Below are positions 1 to 12,225 of a DNA stretch of 64,000 bases, piece after piece. Source of the stretch: Amorphophallus konjac (lineage: Eukaryota > Streptophyta > Magnoliopsida > Alismatales > Araceae); the NCBI GenBank assembly GCA_022559845.1, contig JAHNEJ010001956.1:1-64000 (forward strand), read 5' to 3'. The position numbers and the translations under genes were made by a program. A model generated the notes under the pieces. The model searched no databases and was not told where the DNA came from. It saw nothing but the letters and a program-made list of their open reading frames with translations. The number at the start of each line of letters is the position of its first letter. Within the stretch, counting starts at the first letter, position 1.

Positions 1-323
1 CCGAGAAGGTCGCACCGAGAAGCCCGCACCGACAACAGGCCGCGCCGAGAAGCACCCGCGTCGAGAAGGGTCCTACCTCGCACCGAGAAGCCCAAGGCAG
101 GGCCAAGAAGGCTCCAAAGTGCTGACAATAAAATCAGAAGAATTGGAGATAAAAAAAACATGAAAATGAAAGATACATGTGCATAATATTGCTACAGCAA
201 CATGATTAAGCTGAAGAACAATGTCAAAGAGAAATGGAGGAAGGTACCCTCGAATGATGAAAGGCACCTGCAGACCCCGTGCCGCTTATTCTGCGCTTAC
301 GCCGCCCACAGGTGGGGGGCTAT
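1..323 (+). mobile_element. Element A, 3' internal tail (Tat-like, plus strand)
   Basis: This is the last internal stretch of a plus-strand LTR element whose body lies before the window. It contains several copies of a GC-rich unit around GCGCCGAGAAG (1-100), the same motif that recurs inside A's LTR. It ends in a G-rich polypurine tract directly before an LTR start. No convincing gene is visible; the short open frames are unsupported. Confidence 0.6.
310..323 (+). promoter_or_regulatory. Polypurine tract of element A
   Basis: The run AGGTGGGGGGCTAT lies immediately 5' of the LTR start TGTTGACACC. The same arrangement, GGGGGGCATT then TGTTG, borders the 3' LTRs of E1 (minus strand) and D. 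The polypurine tract primes plus-strand DNA synthesis, so its position shows that the following LTR is a 3' LTR on the plus strand. Confidence 0.65.
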
Positions 324-760
324 TGTTGACACCTTGAAAATGAGCAAGGGCAGAAACAGAATTGAAAAGAAGATCAGACCAATAGTAAAAGATCAATGAT
401 GAAGCTCGTCAACCATCTACCCGGCTGAAGCCTTTTTCCGGGCCAAGCTGATGTCCGATGCCATTGTCAGTCAGACGACGGCACTGATGAAATAGCAGTC
501 ACCTGGCTGAAGTCTTTTCAGGCTAAAGCTGATGTCCGGTCTTGTCACCGTTCAGGTGACGATACCGATGAGATGATGTCCGACTTTGTCGTCATTCAGA
601 TGGCAATGCCGATGAAACCCCAGTCTACCGACTGATGAAAATCTGTGAATGATCTCAATAGAAGCTGTGTCACCAGTGGAGGGCCTTCTCGGGTCCTGAT
701 ACATTTGAAGGACCAATAAAGGCCGAAGTCTATGTGAGGTATTAAAAGCCCTAAATGGGC

Positions 761-769
761 CTATAAAAG
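761..769 (+). promoter_or_regulatory. Candidate TATA box of element A LTR (first)
   Basis: CTATAAAAG in a moderately GC-rich context inside the A LTR. A second candidate follows at 893. Which one drives transcription cannot be decided here. Confidence 0.35.
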
Positions 770-892
770 TGGCACCGGGATCCCCTTGTCGAAGCCCAAA
801 AGCGGCGTCGAGAAGCTTGAGTCCCACGCGCCGGGAGCTCTGCCTACAATTGAGGCGCGCCGGGACGAGCCTACCGAGAGGACACCAACGAG

Positions 893-902
893 GGATATAA
901 AA
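893..902 (+). promoter_or_regulatory. Candidate TATA box of element A LTR (second)
   Basis: GATATAAAAC followed by a purine-rich stretch that could be the start of the R region. It fits the plus orientation inferred from the polypurine tract. Confidence 0.4.
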
Positions 903-1900
903 CCCCCTTATTCGAAAAGAGGCAGGAGAGATTTAGAGCAGATAGAAAAGAAGGACAGAGAGCCTGAACAGATAGCCACAAACAAAAAAAAAACAAGGAG
1001 AGGAGAGGGGAGCCTGCAATCTGATCCGAGATAGGAAGAGGCGGAAGGGAAAAAGAAGAAAGGAGTCTCGAAGCCTGATCGAAGGTGGGCAACGGGGAGG
1101 GAGAGGAGTCAATGCTCCGCCCTCCCCTCCCCATTTTTCTGTAGAGCATTATTTTAATTTTTGATTGCTTCTGTCTCTTCCCCCTTTTTGATGTATGCTG
1201 TGATATCACAGTCGATTTTACTCTGCTAGGGCAAGGCATAGTCTGCCTATACCTTCTTTTATGCATTGCCCTTGATGTGCGAGTGTAACCGTGATGTTCG
1301 AATGAATGAAAACTACAGGCTCCCGTTGAGGCATGCTGTCTATTCCTCTGAAGCTCTATTCTCATCCCCCGTGTTGTCTGTCTCTTCTTAAGAGTCAATA
1401 GCATGCTATCCCCCTCCCCAGTTCGATCGATCGCCTGTTTATTCGCTCGTTTCTCGAACGCTCCTCATGCTTGCTTCCGAGTTAGGGACAGACTATCCCT
1501 TGGCCTCTGAAGCAAAGCGTAGATACATAGCAACCGCCTCTCGGTCTTAGATGTTGCATTCATGCTCATCAGCTTTGCCGAAGTCATCCCCGGGGCCAGA
1601 GACAGTCATCTCTTGGCCCTCAGATGATGGAGAGTATACTGAAATCATCCTCACGGATCATTAGGAACGCTGGTGACAGAGATACCCTAAACCGTGTTTC
1701 CCCCAAATCACTCTCCGCCTCCGGCCTTCCCTTTGAAATCCAAGCCAAAGTCAGTTGTAGTCTGATGAATTGGGCTCTTTGATTTCCCAAGGCCCGTCTA
1801 TCTTGGCCTGAATCACCAGGAAAACCCCTGAATCCTCAACAGATTCAAGGACAAGGTACCGTAAAGCTCTGTTCTTATCCCGGCGCCCTCACACCTCTCG

Positions 1901-1905
1901 GCCCC
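1901..1905. repeat. Target-site duplication of E1, left copy
   Basis: GCCCC precedes the left LTR of E1. The identical five bases at 26889-26893 follow its right LTR. Five-base duplications are standard for Ty3/gypsy integrases and show that E1 is complete. Confidence 0.85.
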
Positions 1906-4900
1906 TGTTTGACGCGGAATCTTTTTCCTTCCTTTTTTCTTGGGTTTCGCGGGTCGATCAGTCAATTGGCTAACTTGGTAGTTAACTGGCTGATTAACGA
2001 CGCGGGCGTGCCAGTCACATGAGTGATGAGTTATTATGCGCTCATTCTGACCCATGTCGGGTGAATGTGAGGTTCGGTCGGGACCAGCAGTCCGCCATAC
2101 CATAAAGGCTATAGCGTTAATTACATCCCCCACGAGGAGGGAACACCTTTGATTAATTGTCGAGATAGCGGACTGTCGTAGCAGAAATAAAAAGAACTAC
2201 ATGATGACTATGACAAAAGCCTACGGAAGGCGTTAATTTATCATGCAAGGGATGCATAGCTCATAGAATAATGGACCCTTGGTACATGGCAGAGGACGTA
2301 GGTCCGAAGACCACCATCGCGCATAGCAAAGACTTCCGATCGAGTGTGACCCGACCTCTTGTCAACGTCCTTTGATATACGTAAGGGTTGATGCGGATAT
2401 GCATGGGAAATCGTGCTGCGTGGGGCATGATGACGATGCTACAGCGTAAATCCAATAACATGCCCTCTTCCTTCGGATTATACCGAAAAAAAAAGGGAGA
2501 TAGGACGTCCATCCATGGAGAGCTAGAATGGAGACCCAAAAGAAAATCAGGCACAGGCCTGGATCTAAAAAGGATCCAAATATGACGGGACCATCTGCGC
2601 CACTCGTTAATATTCCCCTCGAGGGGCCATTAGAGGGCATGCGGTGGCAGAACTCGAGGGCCAGTGGGGAGACGGGAGAGTTATCGTGTTCGGTGTAATG
2701 TAGGGGTGGAACCCCCATTAATATATCTCCGTGGGCCCAGGTGAATGACGATAATCCCCTCGCAAGATGCTGAAGACTGGCTTAAGGGTTGATGGGAGTA
2801 GGACCTCTGGGTTTGGGATGATTATTCTGGGGTTTAATGGGATGTTGAGATATCAAGATTTGAAGAAGAGCACCCACTAGTAAGATGAAATGACACAGAT
2901 ATTAGTCGGCGCTGGAGATCCCGGCATGAAGGGCAGACGGCGCGAGGGGAGGGGGTTCAAAGGGGCATCGGCCTAGCCTAGTCCCGGCGTGAAGGAATAC
3001 GGCGTGAAAAAGGGGCTCAAGGGGGTCTCGGCCCAGCCTGGTCCCGGCGCGCCCTGGCCTTCGGCGTGCCCTGGTCCCGGCGCGCCACCCACCCGGTGCG
3101 GGTTTGGCGCCGGGAGGCAGTGGCGCCGAGGGATGTTCTATGAGGATTAAAGAAAGGGTATTTGTGAGGGTTTTATGGGCGTTCAGTGGAGATTTCATGA
3201 AGTCAGGTGGGGGTTATAGGAAATGAGGGTGGATGCACTCCTGGAGGGGGGGGGGTGTTCAAAGAGATCATTAGCAGGGAGATGTATTCCCTGTGAGGGC
3301 AAGATGCCGTGAGATATCACAACTCAGGCTCTCACCAGATTCAGGGGTTAACTACGCTATCCCGATGAAACATCGTGCCGTATGACAGAGTGAAGCCCTG
3401 GGCAAATTTTGACAGCATCTCCCCTTATTTTGGGAGTGTGCCAAGAGAATATCATGGGATATCTACTCACGAATGCCGGGGTAGAAACCAAAATAAGTGC
3501 CGGGCGTAGCCCGTGATTCAAGTGTCTCGGTCATAAGAGACCTTATCCCCACTGTTGTAATATTCCCAATGCAATCCATCGAAGAGCCTGCAAGGGCAGG
3601 GCCCCGTGGTTTACTGGGTTGCAAAATGTAGAGGGACAATTAACCCCTTTGATATAGCTCCCATAAGGTCAGAGGGAAGGGCAATGCACACCCATGGGGC
3701 AGGATATGATGGACAGAGGCTGTATGGGTTATCGGCACATGCGTGAAGGCACCAGGGTGGCCAACAAACGCATAGGTGTCAATGCAGAAAAGAGGGGTGG
3801 TTTTCGGCACGAAGGCCAGGTAGGTTCGGCGCGATATGGGGGATGCAGCCGGCGTGGCAAGCCCTCGGCGTGAAATCCACGCCGGGAGACACCAGCGCCG
3901 GGGGGTTTTGCAAAGGAGGTTTCAGAACCCAGCAGGGCTTCGGGAGCTTGAAGGAAAGGGGTTTTACCTCGACTGTCTTAGATGATGGAGGGGGAAGAAA
4001 CCCTTGGGGGAAACACCTTGCCTCCGGGAGCCTCACTGAGAGCAAAAAGTGTGCGGGCGGAAACCCCTAAACATATCCCTTTTAGTCTGCATACGAGGAG
4101 CCATGAGATAGACTGTCTCAGGCCCTCAAAATGTGGCGCAGGAGGGGGATAGAGCGATGGCGAAGAATCTTCGACAGATAGAGGAATTCAAACATAAAAA
4201 AGATCTCATTCATGGCTACCTGCAGCCCGTGCATAGGTTAGAACCTCAGATGTAGGGGAAGATGGAGAAGAATGATCAGAGGTAGCAGACATCAGCCCAT
4301 TCTTTCATTAATAACTTCATCCAAATGGCTTACACGCATGCTATTTAGAAAAAGAAATCCGACTCAATCGGAAAGAGAAATCCAGGCTTAATCCCTGCAA
4401 AGCAGGGTTACATTGACATCCGATGCTATTGAAGCAAAGATGCTAGAAATCAGAAATACAGAGGGAAAAGTTGAGACAGATAGGGAGGAGAAGCAGAGGA
4501 AGCTGTAGCTGCCCGACGTTCCCACCTGGATCCTTCTTCGAACCTCTGACTCTCTCCTCTTCTTTTCTTCTCTTTTTTTCTTTCAAGGGCTCTCGAACTC
4601 CCTCTTGCTCTTCGGTGGCTAAGCACTCTCTTTCTCTTCTTCTTTCTCCCTTTTTTTTCTTTTTCCTCTTCTATGCTCTGTCTGTGCTCTCCTTGTTTCG
4701 TTCGAAGGGCAGGCCTCTTATAGAGGTGAGACCCTTCATTCATTCGGCATGAGCTCCCCGGCGCGCCAGAACCGCTCCTCCCGGCGTGACAGCCATCGGC
4801 GCGTCCGGTCTCTTGTTTGGGCTTGGCCCATCTTCTTGTCATTCGGCCCATCCGTCCAGGATCCACTCAGTGAACTCCTCTCGACGCTGGGGTTCTTGAC

Positions 4901-5252
4901 ATATGCATATTACGACCCCACCGAGCCCGTCTACACCTTGCATTCACACATACGTGCGGGGCACCGTGCATCCTGGTTCTTGGAGCGTCAGAGATGTCTG
5001 AACATCGGTTTCAGCAGGCAATGGTTGCCTGAATGTTGTTGTAGTTTAATCAGCATGACTATCTGAATGATAGCAGTACTGGACAGCGACTTAGCCAGAG
5101 ACGGCTATAGTCGAACAGAATGATAGGGGTAGTGGGTCTATTCTATTCAGACTCTCAGATCTCCCAGGAATAGCACGTGAACTGTGCCCTCGACTGATCT
5201 TCAAAGCTGTGAATATGCTATAGTTTCTTCTGGTATATTTTAGGTGTCAACA
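1906..5252 (-). repeat. E1 3' LTR (left in window)
   Basis: It begins TGTTTGACG and ends TGTCAACA, and repeats almost base for base at 23549-26888. It holds clusters of a GGCGCG/GGCGTG unit (about 2910-3130, 3820-3900, 4755-4805). Open frames inside it, including those in the CT-rich block 4500-4720, are low-complexity artefacts. Confidence 0.9.
4713..4729 (-). promoter_or_regulatory. TATA box of E1 3' LTR
   Basis: On the minus strand the sequence reads CTCTATAAGAGG, about 0.5 kb from the outer (U3) end of the LTR. The same box occurs in the other LTR near 26355. Confidence 0.45.
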
Positions 5253-5267
5253 AATGCCCCCCACCCG
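5253..5267 (-). promoter_or_regulatory. Polypurine tract of E1
   Basis: Reading the minus strand, GGGTGGGGGGCATT abuts the LTR start TGTTGACACC. This fixes E1 as a minus-strand element with its 3' LTR on the left. Confidence 0.75.
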
Positions 5268-6017
5268 TAGGTGGCGTGAGTGAAGCATGAGTGACACGGG
5301 ACATGCGGGTGTACATCACGTTCACACACTGCACTTCGTGGTCTCTTCAAGTCTGCTCCTGTGCATTGGCTATTCTTTTGACTCTGAGTCTTCATTCTGC
5401 TTTGCGTGACTTCCATGCTTTACAAGCAAATTTGGATGAACACCAGCATTTTTGGCTTGGTCTGATAATAATATCACCCCTGGTGAGGTAATTGGCTCCA
5501 TGGATGCTCCCGGCACTATCTTCTCGGCGTGGAGGTGGGCTCGACATGGAATTCCCGGCGCGACGCTCTTCTCGGCGCGGTGATCTCCTCGGCGCGGTGG
5601 TGGCGCTTTTGTTTTTCGGCGCAAAGGCCGTTTCGGCGCGCCTTTTGGCGCGTCCGGCCGTCGGCACGACCACCTTCTCGGCGCGCCTTTTGGCTGGGCC
5701 GATATAGGCGCCGAGAGGGGGAGAGAGAAGCTCATTTCTCCTTGAGCCTTCTCTCTCTTTCTCCCTTTCTCCTTCTGTCGCCTCAGAGCAATCGGCGTGG
5801 AAGCCTTCCCTTCGGGGAATTTTTGTTCGGGACTCCGTCCCTTTTCATTTCGGAGTCACCTCCTGCTGGTGGGTTCTCCCATTTGACTTCTGGGCATGCT
5901 CCGGATAAGGGGAGATGCTGTCAAAATTTTCTTCTGAAAATTTCTTTTCTAATAATTTTTTTCTTATATCACCTTCTTATTCTTTTTTCTTGGTTTTGTG
6001 TCTGCAGCTCGCTGGAA
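5268..6017 (+). promoter_or_regulatory. Upstream region of the E1 antisense gene with GGCGCG unit cluster
   Basis: About 750 bases separate the polypurine tract from the likely start of the opposing PMD-like gene. At 5520-5710 there are around ten copies of a unit TTCTCGGCGCG or CCCGGCGCG, 15-35 bases apart. A CT-rich stretch and a splice acceptor-like TGTCTGCAG (about 5999-6007) follow, suggesting a 5'UTR intron ending just before the ATG at 6018. The frame stays open upstream of 6018, but that part has the composition of the repeats and is probably not coding. Confidence 0.45.
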
Positions 6018-9000
6018 ATGGCTTCTTCTTCTAGCCGTGTTGTCTCCGGCACTGCTGATGTTGACTCTTCTCCTCAAGGCAGGGCTTCTGGTCCCGTTGT
6101 GACTTGGAGGAATGTTGGACAGCTGGACCGGGGACTTGGGAGGATCGCCATAGTCGATGAGTCCTCTGGCTCCGAAGCAGATACAGTATCTGCCTCTCGC
6201 ATTGTGACTATCGAGGGAGGACTTGACTTCAATCGCGATGATGACTACCGTGCGGACTTCCCGAAGGATCGTCACCTCGCGCCCTTCATTTGTACCTTCA
6301 ACGTCTCTGGGAAGAGGGACGTCATGCTGGCTCGGATGGTGGAGCGGGCCATGTTGCTAGACCGGGACAGCTTGAAAGGTTATGTGTATCGTGGCGATAC
6401 CATCTACCTTCCGGGGGAGCGGCGCAAGTGGGACGCCGTCTTAGGGGTAACAGAGCTGGAGGCAGAGCTGAAGATGCTAACACGGGCCCCAGAGTTCACA
6501 CCAGCCAGGTGGGACAACACCATAGGTCGGGTTAACAGGGAGAAACCCGGTTACGGTTTATTCTTGGCGCCCATCAAGTGGGGCTACAGAGAGGAACCGT
6601 TTGTGCTGAACTGTTTGGCTGTTCAGTTCAAATTTCAATTGGTAGCTGGGTGGTTTGCAGACACGAAGGTGACAGATGCTCATCTCTTTCGTGTAGGGGC
6701 AGTGGAATTCACAGAATATGTTCTGAAAGAGTATGCACCGCTGCTGGTCAGGGCCGGGGTGTACCACAGTGTGTATGCATCCCGCTTCAGGTATCCTATT
6801 TCAAAGGGGCTGTGCTGCGGCATGTTCGAAGTATTTTGCCCGCAGTTCAACACTTTCTATACAGCAGAAGGTGAGACCTCTCTGGATCTTTGGAGCCTAT
6901 CACAGTTATCGGGCCTGCCGATTAACGGAGAGCCCTATGAGGAGGTCTGCATTCATGACTTCATCAAGGACGAAACAGACGGCGAAGGTGAATATTACTT
7001 CGGCTATTCGTACCGGTACTTGATGAAGGCATACCGCTCCCTCTGCCTGACGCTGAATAGGGGATCCTCAAAGGGATACCAGCCCCGGGAGAAGAGAAGC
7101 AAACTGAGAGTCTGAGCAGGACATTGGATTCAGTATTTCTTCGGGGGCCCTTTGAAGTACAGCGAGTTTCCTCACGTGGCTCCTGTTGCGGGTAAACCCA
7201 GCAGGCCACCTAAGTTCAAGTCAGAGCTGCCTGCTTCTCTTCGGGGGATAAGCCGCGGGGGGCCGAATCTGATGGGGGCGGATCCCCTCACCCATTGTGC
7301 TGCATACCTCACCTTCTGGCTATGTACTTTCGCTCTCCCGCAGGGGGATGAGACAGTCATTAGGCCGGAGGCAATATACCCGGCTTGTCAGATGGCTTGG
7401 GGCATACGGCTTGCAATATGTCCCGCTGCACTGTGCCTGATTTACAAATCCCTTGGGGATATTCATAGGCATCGGATCCCCCGCTCTTTCCGAACGGTGG
7501 GGCCGTTTCATTTTTTTAATGCCTGGGTGTGCAACTTATTTCCGGAGATAGCTCCCCGGACTTTGCAGACAATGACATTGTATCCCAGAATGCTGGAGTT
7601 TGCAAGTGCTGAGCGGGGTCCAGTGTCCCAGCAACTCTTCTCCATCCGTGGCCGACTGGCAAGGGTTCCGATGGATTCGGTGGGGACTATCCACTTTTGG
7701 AATCTGGCTGCACATTCATCTCCATTAGTGAACCGTCAGCGTGAGTGTAAGCTCGAGGTAGTGGAGACTTTCACACACTTCATTTCGGGAAACATCGTGA
7801 CCCGACCAATCTTGGAGCCTGAACTCATTGACTGGGCTTTGTCAATTCGCCCCAGTGTTTTAGTATTCAGAAAGGGGGGCGCAGTTTATTTAGAACCCTA
7901 CTATCCCTTCAGGTTCGGCCGGAATTTCGGCTACGATCAGCATATTTCGCCTTCGATCGCCTTATTCCCTCTAGACAACAGGTCAAAGCATGGTTCGACT
8001 GTTGTGGCCGAAGGTCGCTCCTGGTGGGACTATTTTCATCGCCGGGACGCCAATACTTTCAGAGTGCCGATGCCGAACCGAGTCCCCCGGGTCACTCCTG
8101 AGTATATAAAATGGTGGAATGCTCGCACGAGCTTCTACCGCAATGCCCAGATGACATGCTGGGATGTGGCTGAGCGCACCTTTCTGATTCAGCAGCCTGG
8201 GCCCGTTTTTGACATTGACGAAGCCCATCTGAAGAGGTTATTTTCCCACCACCCGAAGGAGGCGGAGACATACATAGCGAGCAGAAAAGCCATCAAGGAG
8301 GGAGCGGCTGAACCACTGATACCCGTGCTTGTTGACATAAGCGAAGATGCTTTTACGCAAAATTTAGAACACATGTGCCAGATTGGCGGTTCCCGCCTGG
8401 AGCTTCAGCAGTATCCGTTCCCTATCGAGGAGCCGCTATCCAAAGCAGTTTCATGGAAGTGCGAGGTGGATCGCTTTTGCCCGTGTCGGGTGTTTGTTAA
8501 TAGAGAGGACAGAACCCCGACATACTATCAGCATACATCTTGGCTGTTTGTCCTGATGAGCATCCACGGACTTACCCTTGAGAGTCCCGCAGCTAGTGTT
8601 CTGGACAAGCCTCTATTCGTATCTTTTCATTATGCCGATGTCTGGGGCTTTGACCACCTCGGCTTGTATCATTGTATAGCTTCCCACGGACATGCGGACC
8701 TGGCCGACCTGGTCGACAAGTGCAAGAAGATTGGCGACGTCTGCTGGCTCGTTCGAGAGGCTGCATCCCGAAGCAAGGAGGTGGCTTATCAGTATTGGCC
8801 ACTCTCGTCTTTTTACAACGGCCGGGCAGGTCAGTGCTCCTCCGTTGACACGTAGATTGGTTTGTTGCCTTGCTCCTTCATAACGGCGTGTTCTTCACTT
8901 GACAGACCGTCTGGATATCAAGCAGCAGGGGCTTTATAGAAAGATCATCTCCCAGGCACAGAAGCCGGAATATTTTGAGGTCCCTGTACCAGCGCCGACT

Positions 9001-11131
9001 ACTACTCCACTGCCGCCTGGCAAAAAGAGAGCGGCTTCTGCAATGAAAGTTGCAATAGGCCGAGCGAGGAAGGCTCAGAAAACTTCTTCCAAGCGGCCTT
9101 CGACTGATGCGGCTGAGACTCCCCTGCCCGAGGTGCCATCATTTGAACAGTTCGCCGCTCGAAAAGAAGCTACTCAGCAAGCAGCTGAAGGTGACATTAT
9201 TTTCCTTGTGCGGTATAAGGGAATGCTCTTTTCACGGCATTTTCATTTTCATTTTCATTTTTTTTTGATGTCTTCTTTGTATAGCTTCAGCTCAAGGAGC
9301 GGCTGACACCACATATGCTGAGGAAGCCGCCCTGGAGGCCGGAGAGATAGGGCCTTCCATCATAGTCCCGGTAGGGGTGACTGAGACAGCTGGAGCTGCA
9401 GGGGGGAGTCTCCCCGCTGTTGAGGAGGATGTCAGACTTCCTTCTCCTACGCCTGCCAGCGAGGCTGAGGGTGAGCTGCACAATTGTGGTTCTTTAGGTT
9501 GTCCTTTTTATTGAGCTTTCCATCCTGCCTTATGCACTTGTTTTGTTGTGATGGCAGGAGTGGTCAGTGCGGCGGTTGAGGCGCCTGTTGTGGAAGCTCC
9601 TTCACAGCCCGCGGGACATACGACTGTGCTGAAGAAGGGTGCTATCCCATTACGGCGCGTGCTCACCCGCTCAGCGTCCCGTCAGGCGACGGAGGAGGCG
9701 GGCCAGCCCGAGATCAGCATAGATATTTCTTCGAGTAGCTCTGCCACCCCTTCTGACGAAGAGACTGACCATCATTCTTCAGAAGGTGATGAACAAGGGT
9801 CTGCAGCAGGCAGCAAAGGGGCAACGGCTCCCTTCATACTATCAAGCGATGCTTTGATCTTCAGTCCTCCGAGGCTGCCGAGGGCACCGTCCGAGGGAGT
9901 GGTACAGGAGGAATTTGCTGGATTGGACGTGGAGGCGGAGATAACCCCTCCTTTTGCTGCTTCGTCTGCAGGGTTGGAATCTTCTATCCAGGGGCTTGAA
10001 GAGATGGATGCCGTCATCATAGTAAACTCTATCCGCCCCTTTACAGAGTCGCATATCCCATTGCCTTTTTTTTTGTCACCTTGGTGTTTACATGAATTTT
10101 CATTCCAGGAACCCGAAGCCGCTATTCATTCCCCGGCATTGACTTCTGATACTACTGTGGTCTCGTCAGAGGCCTCGGATCTACTACCGCTTGCCACTGC
10201 ATCTCCTTCAGGGACAATCACCCTACTCTGCCCGGTGCCGGTGAGGATACATGCGGCTGTTGGAGGATTACCCTCGGAGCAGACCCAGTCGGGGGAGAGT
10301 CTCGCCCTGGCGTCGACGACAGAGTTGAGGGCTGAGGCTGAGCCGCAGAGGGGATCTGCTTTTATATCGGTGGCCATAATGACGATCGCGCCTGATTCTG
10401 CAATTCCATTCGTGCCGGAGCCAGAGTCAAAACCTCTGTCCCTCCTAGGCTTCGTTGAAGGAAGCCCTAACAGGAGTCTGACGGAGCAGGAACATGTTGT
10501 CGTGGTATCTGCTTCTTCGGCTTTGACGACCGTCCCATCTTCTTCTTCCGAGCCTGACACCGGCTTATGGGCCGCCATAGATAGGGAAGTGACCTTCGAG
10601 GTGCCTCCGGCGGCTTCCCTGGGCATTACCTCATCGGAGGAATTTGTCTGGCAGCATCTAGAGATGCTGCATCAGGTTGTGGAATCTCAGCCAGCGCTGT
10701 CTTATTCCCAGTTGAAGGAAGCGGCTGCGCGACTGACGATTGGGCTGCAGGCGCTGGGCTACCCTCTAGATATATGGACCCAACGGGTGCTTTTCTTGTT
10801 GAAGTTTGTGAATCGCCGGGACTTTCTCGAGAAGATGATGGGTGACCAGCTGGCGGTCCTCAAACTGCAGAGAGTTGATTGTCAGGCGGAGCTGACGTCT
10901 CTGATCTCTGATCTTCAGGAGAGCAGGGCTCAGGTTGAAGCTTCCGTAACCCGGGCGCACATTCTACGTAGCCGACGGGAAGAACTCCGCACTGAATTGG
11001 CTACTATAGAAGCCGAGATACCGCGGCTGGAGGCTGCGGAAGTCCAAGGCATTGAAAGAACTTCTTTGCTGGAGGGCCGAGTCGCGTCTCTAGAAACTGA
11101 GGTGACTCGGGTTCAGGAAGAGGAAGCGTAG
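6018..11131 (+). CDS. E1 antisense gene: PMD-like protein with C-terminal coiled coil (one in-frame stop)
   Basis: This long gene is transcribed opposite to gag-pol. ATG 6018 follows a probable splice acceptor and starts MASSSSRVV. The main exon runs to 8829 with one in-frame TGA at 7113-7115. Introns with GT-AG ends and matching phase 1 fit at 8830-8905, 9191-9284 (or -9290) and 9471-9557, plus a possible in-frame 87-bp intron at 10022-10108. The N-terminal half carries the GETSLDLWSL...SGLPI.GE.YEE signature typical of transposon-borne PMD-like proteins. A second conserved block is EPYYPFRFGRNFGYDQ. A Ser/Pro/Glu-rich linker follows and the last ~150 residues form a coiled coil. PMD proteins such as MAIN/MAIL1 act in gene and transposon silencing; the role of this copy is unknown. 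The homologous D gene (54836-57937) supports the frame on both sides of the TGA. Confidence 0.7.
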
Positions 11132-11544
11132 CTCCATGAACTGGGGGCGGCTCCTCATGTCGGGCTTATTAACTTTGCTGATATCTTCAGGCGGCCTTAG
11201 CTGGTCCCCCTTTGTAATCTGTCCCCTCAAAGGGGCTCCTTTTGTATTCACTTCCCCTTTTGTAATGAAGATAGAAGTTTCCTTCACTATATTTTTTTTT
11301 GTGTTCACATCCACACTTGCATTTGTTGTGTCTTGCGGCAATTCTGGCGACCTGCTTGGAAGTACCTCCATGTCCGTGTGGCAGGAGAGCGTCCACCCTC
11401 TCAAGGAAAGGATGGGGGCCTCGCTCCACCATGGGACGGGGTTCCAGAAGTTGTCAGGTTGGCGCCGACATAGGTCTTGCTGACAAGAGGCGTCGAAACC
11501 GTGACTGCTGGTTGCTTGTGGTAATTCCATTATTGACCCTGATT
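11132..11544. other. 3' flank of the E1 antisense gene
   Basis: Non-coding. A block at about 11385-11445 (GGCAGGAGAGCG...CCTCTCAAGGAAAGGATG) has a clear relative in E3 at 50710-50770, so it is a conserved piece of the 3' non-coding zone of these elements. Confidence 0.4.
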
Positions 11545-12115
11545 GGGGAGATGTTGACCGACCTTGTCGATGGTGACACGGGTCGAAAGAGGTAGACGGT
11601 CTTGCCGATGGTGACAAAAACCAGGTAAGGGTAGCGACCGATCTTGCCGATGGTGACCAGGGTCGAAAGGGTAGACGGTCTTGCCGATGGTGACAAGAAC
11701 CGGAAGGGGTAGCGACCGATCTTGCCGATGGTGACAAGGGTCGAAAGGGTAGACGGTCTTGCCGATGGTGACAAGAACCGGAAGGGGTAGCGACCGATCT
11801 TGCTGATGGTGACAAGGGTCAAAAGGGTAGACGGTCTTGCCTGATGGTGACAAAAACCGGAAGGGGTAGCGACCGATCTTACCGATGGTGACAAGGGTCG
11901 AAAGGGTAGACGGTCTTGCCGATGGTGACAAGAACTGGAAGGGGTAGCGACCGATCTTGCCGATGGTGACAAGGGTCGAAAGGGTAGACGGTCTTGTCGA
12001 TGGTGACAAGAACCGGAAGGGTAGCCACCGATCTTGCCGATGGTGACAAGGGTCGAAAGGAGTAGCGACCGATCTTGCCGATGGTGACAAGAACCGGAAG
12101 GGTATGACAATAGAT
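11545..12115. repeat. E1 minisatellite 1: ~39/78-bp hairpin units
   Basis: Alternating units share the core CTTG CCGATGGTGA CAAG and differ in flanking arms (CGACC..GGTCG versus CGGT..ACCG). Around 14 half-units are present. Long minus-strand open frames here simply translate the repeat (HHRQDR-type) and are not genes. Tandem repeats between pol and the 3' LTR are a known feature of Tat elements. Confidence 0.8.
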
Positions 12116-12225
12116 GTATATTGCCGGGATATCGGATGAAGACTCCGCCATGACCTCGAAAGGGGTCTTCCGGACAGAGAATGAATCATCACTATTCATC
12201 ATTCAATTTTTTTATTCACGTTACT

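Larger units (their letters stand above)
324..1905 (+). repeat. 3' LTR of element A, left segment
   Basis: The LTR starts TGTTGACACC directly after the polypurine tract. It is cut at 1905 by insertion of E1 and resumes at 26889. It contains copies of the CGCCGGGA/CGCCGAGAAG unit (about 780-880) and two possible TATA boxes. The combined LTR is about 2.9 kb. Nothing in it codes convincingly for protein. Confidence 0.7.

Noticed and set aside
4450..4866. Lys/Glu-rich open frame in the E1 LTR (also near 26064-26375)
   Set aside because: Low-complexity CT-rich DNA read backwards; present in both LTRs and not element-coding.
11090..12192. Long minus-strand open frames rich in His-His-Arg-Gln-Asp repeats
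   Set aside because: They translate the E1 minisatellite in three frames; the unit length explains the open frames. No start context or homology.
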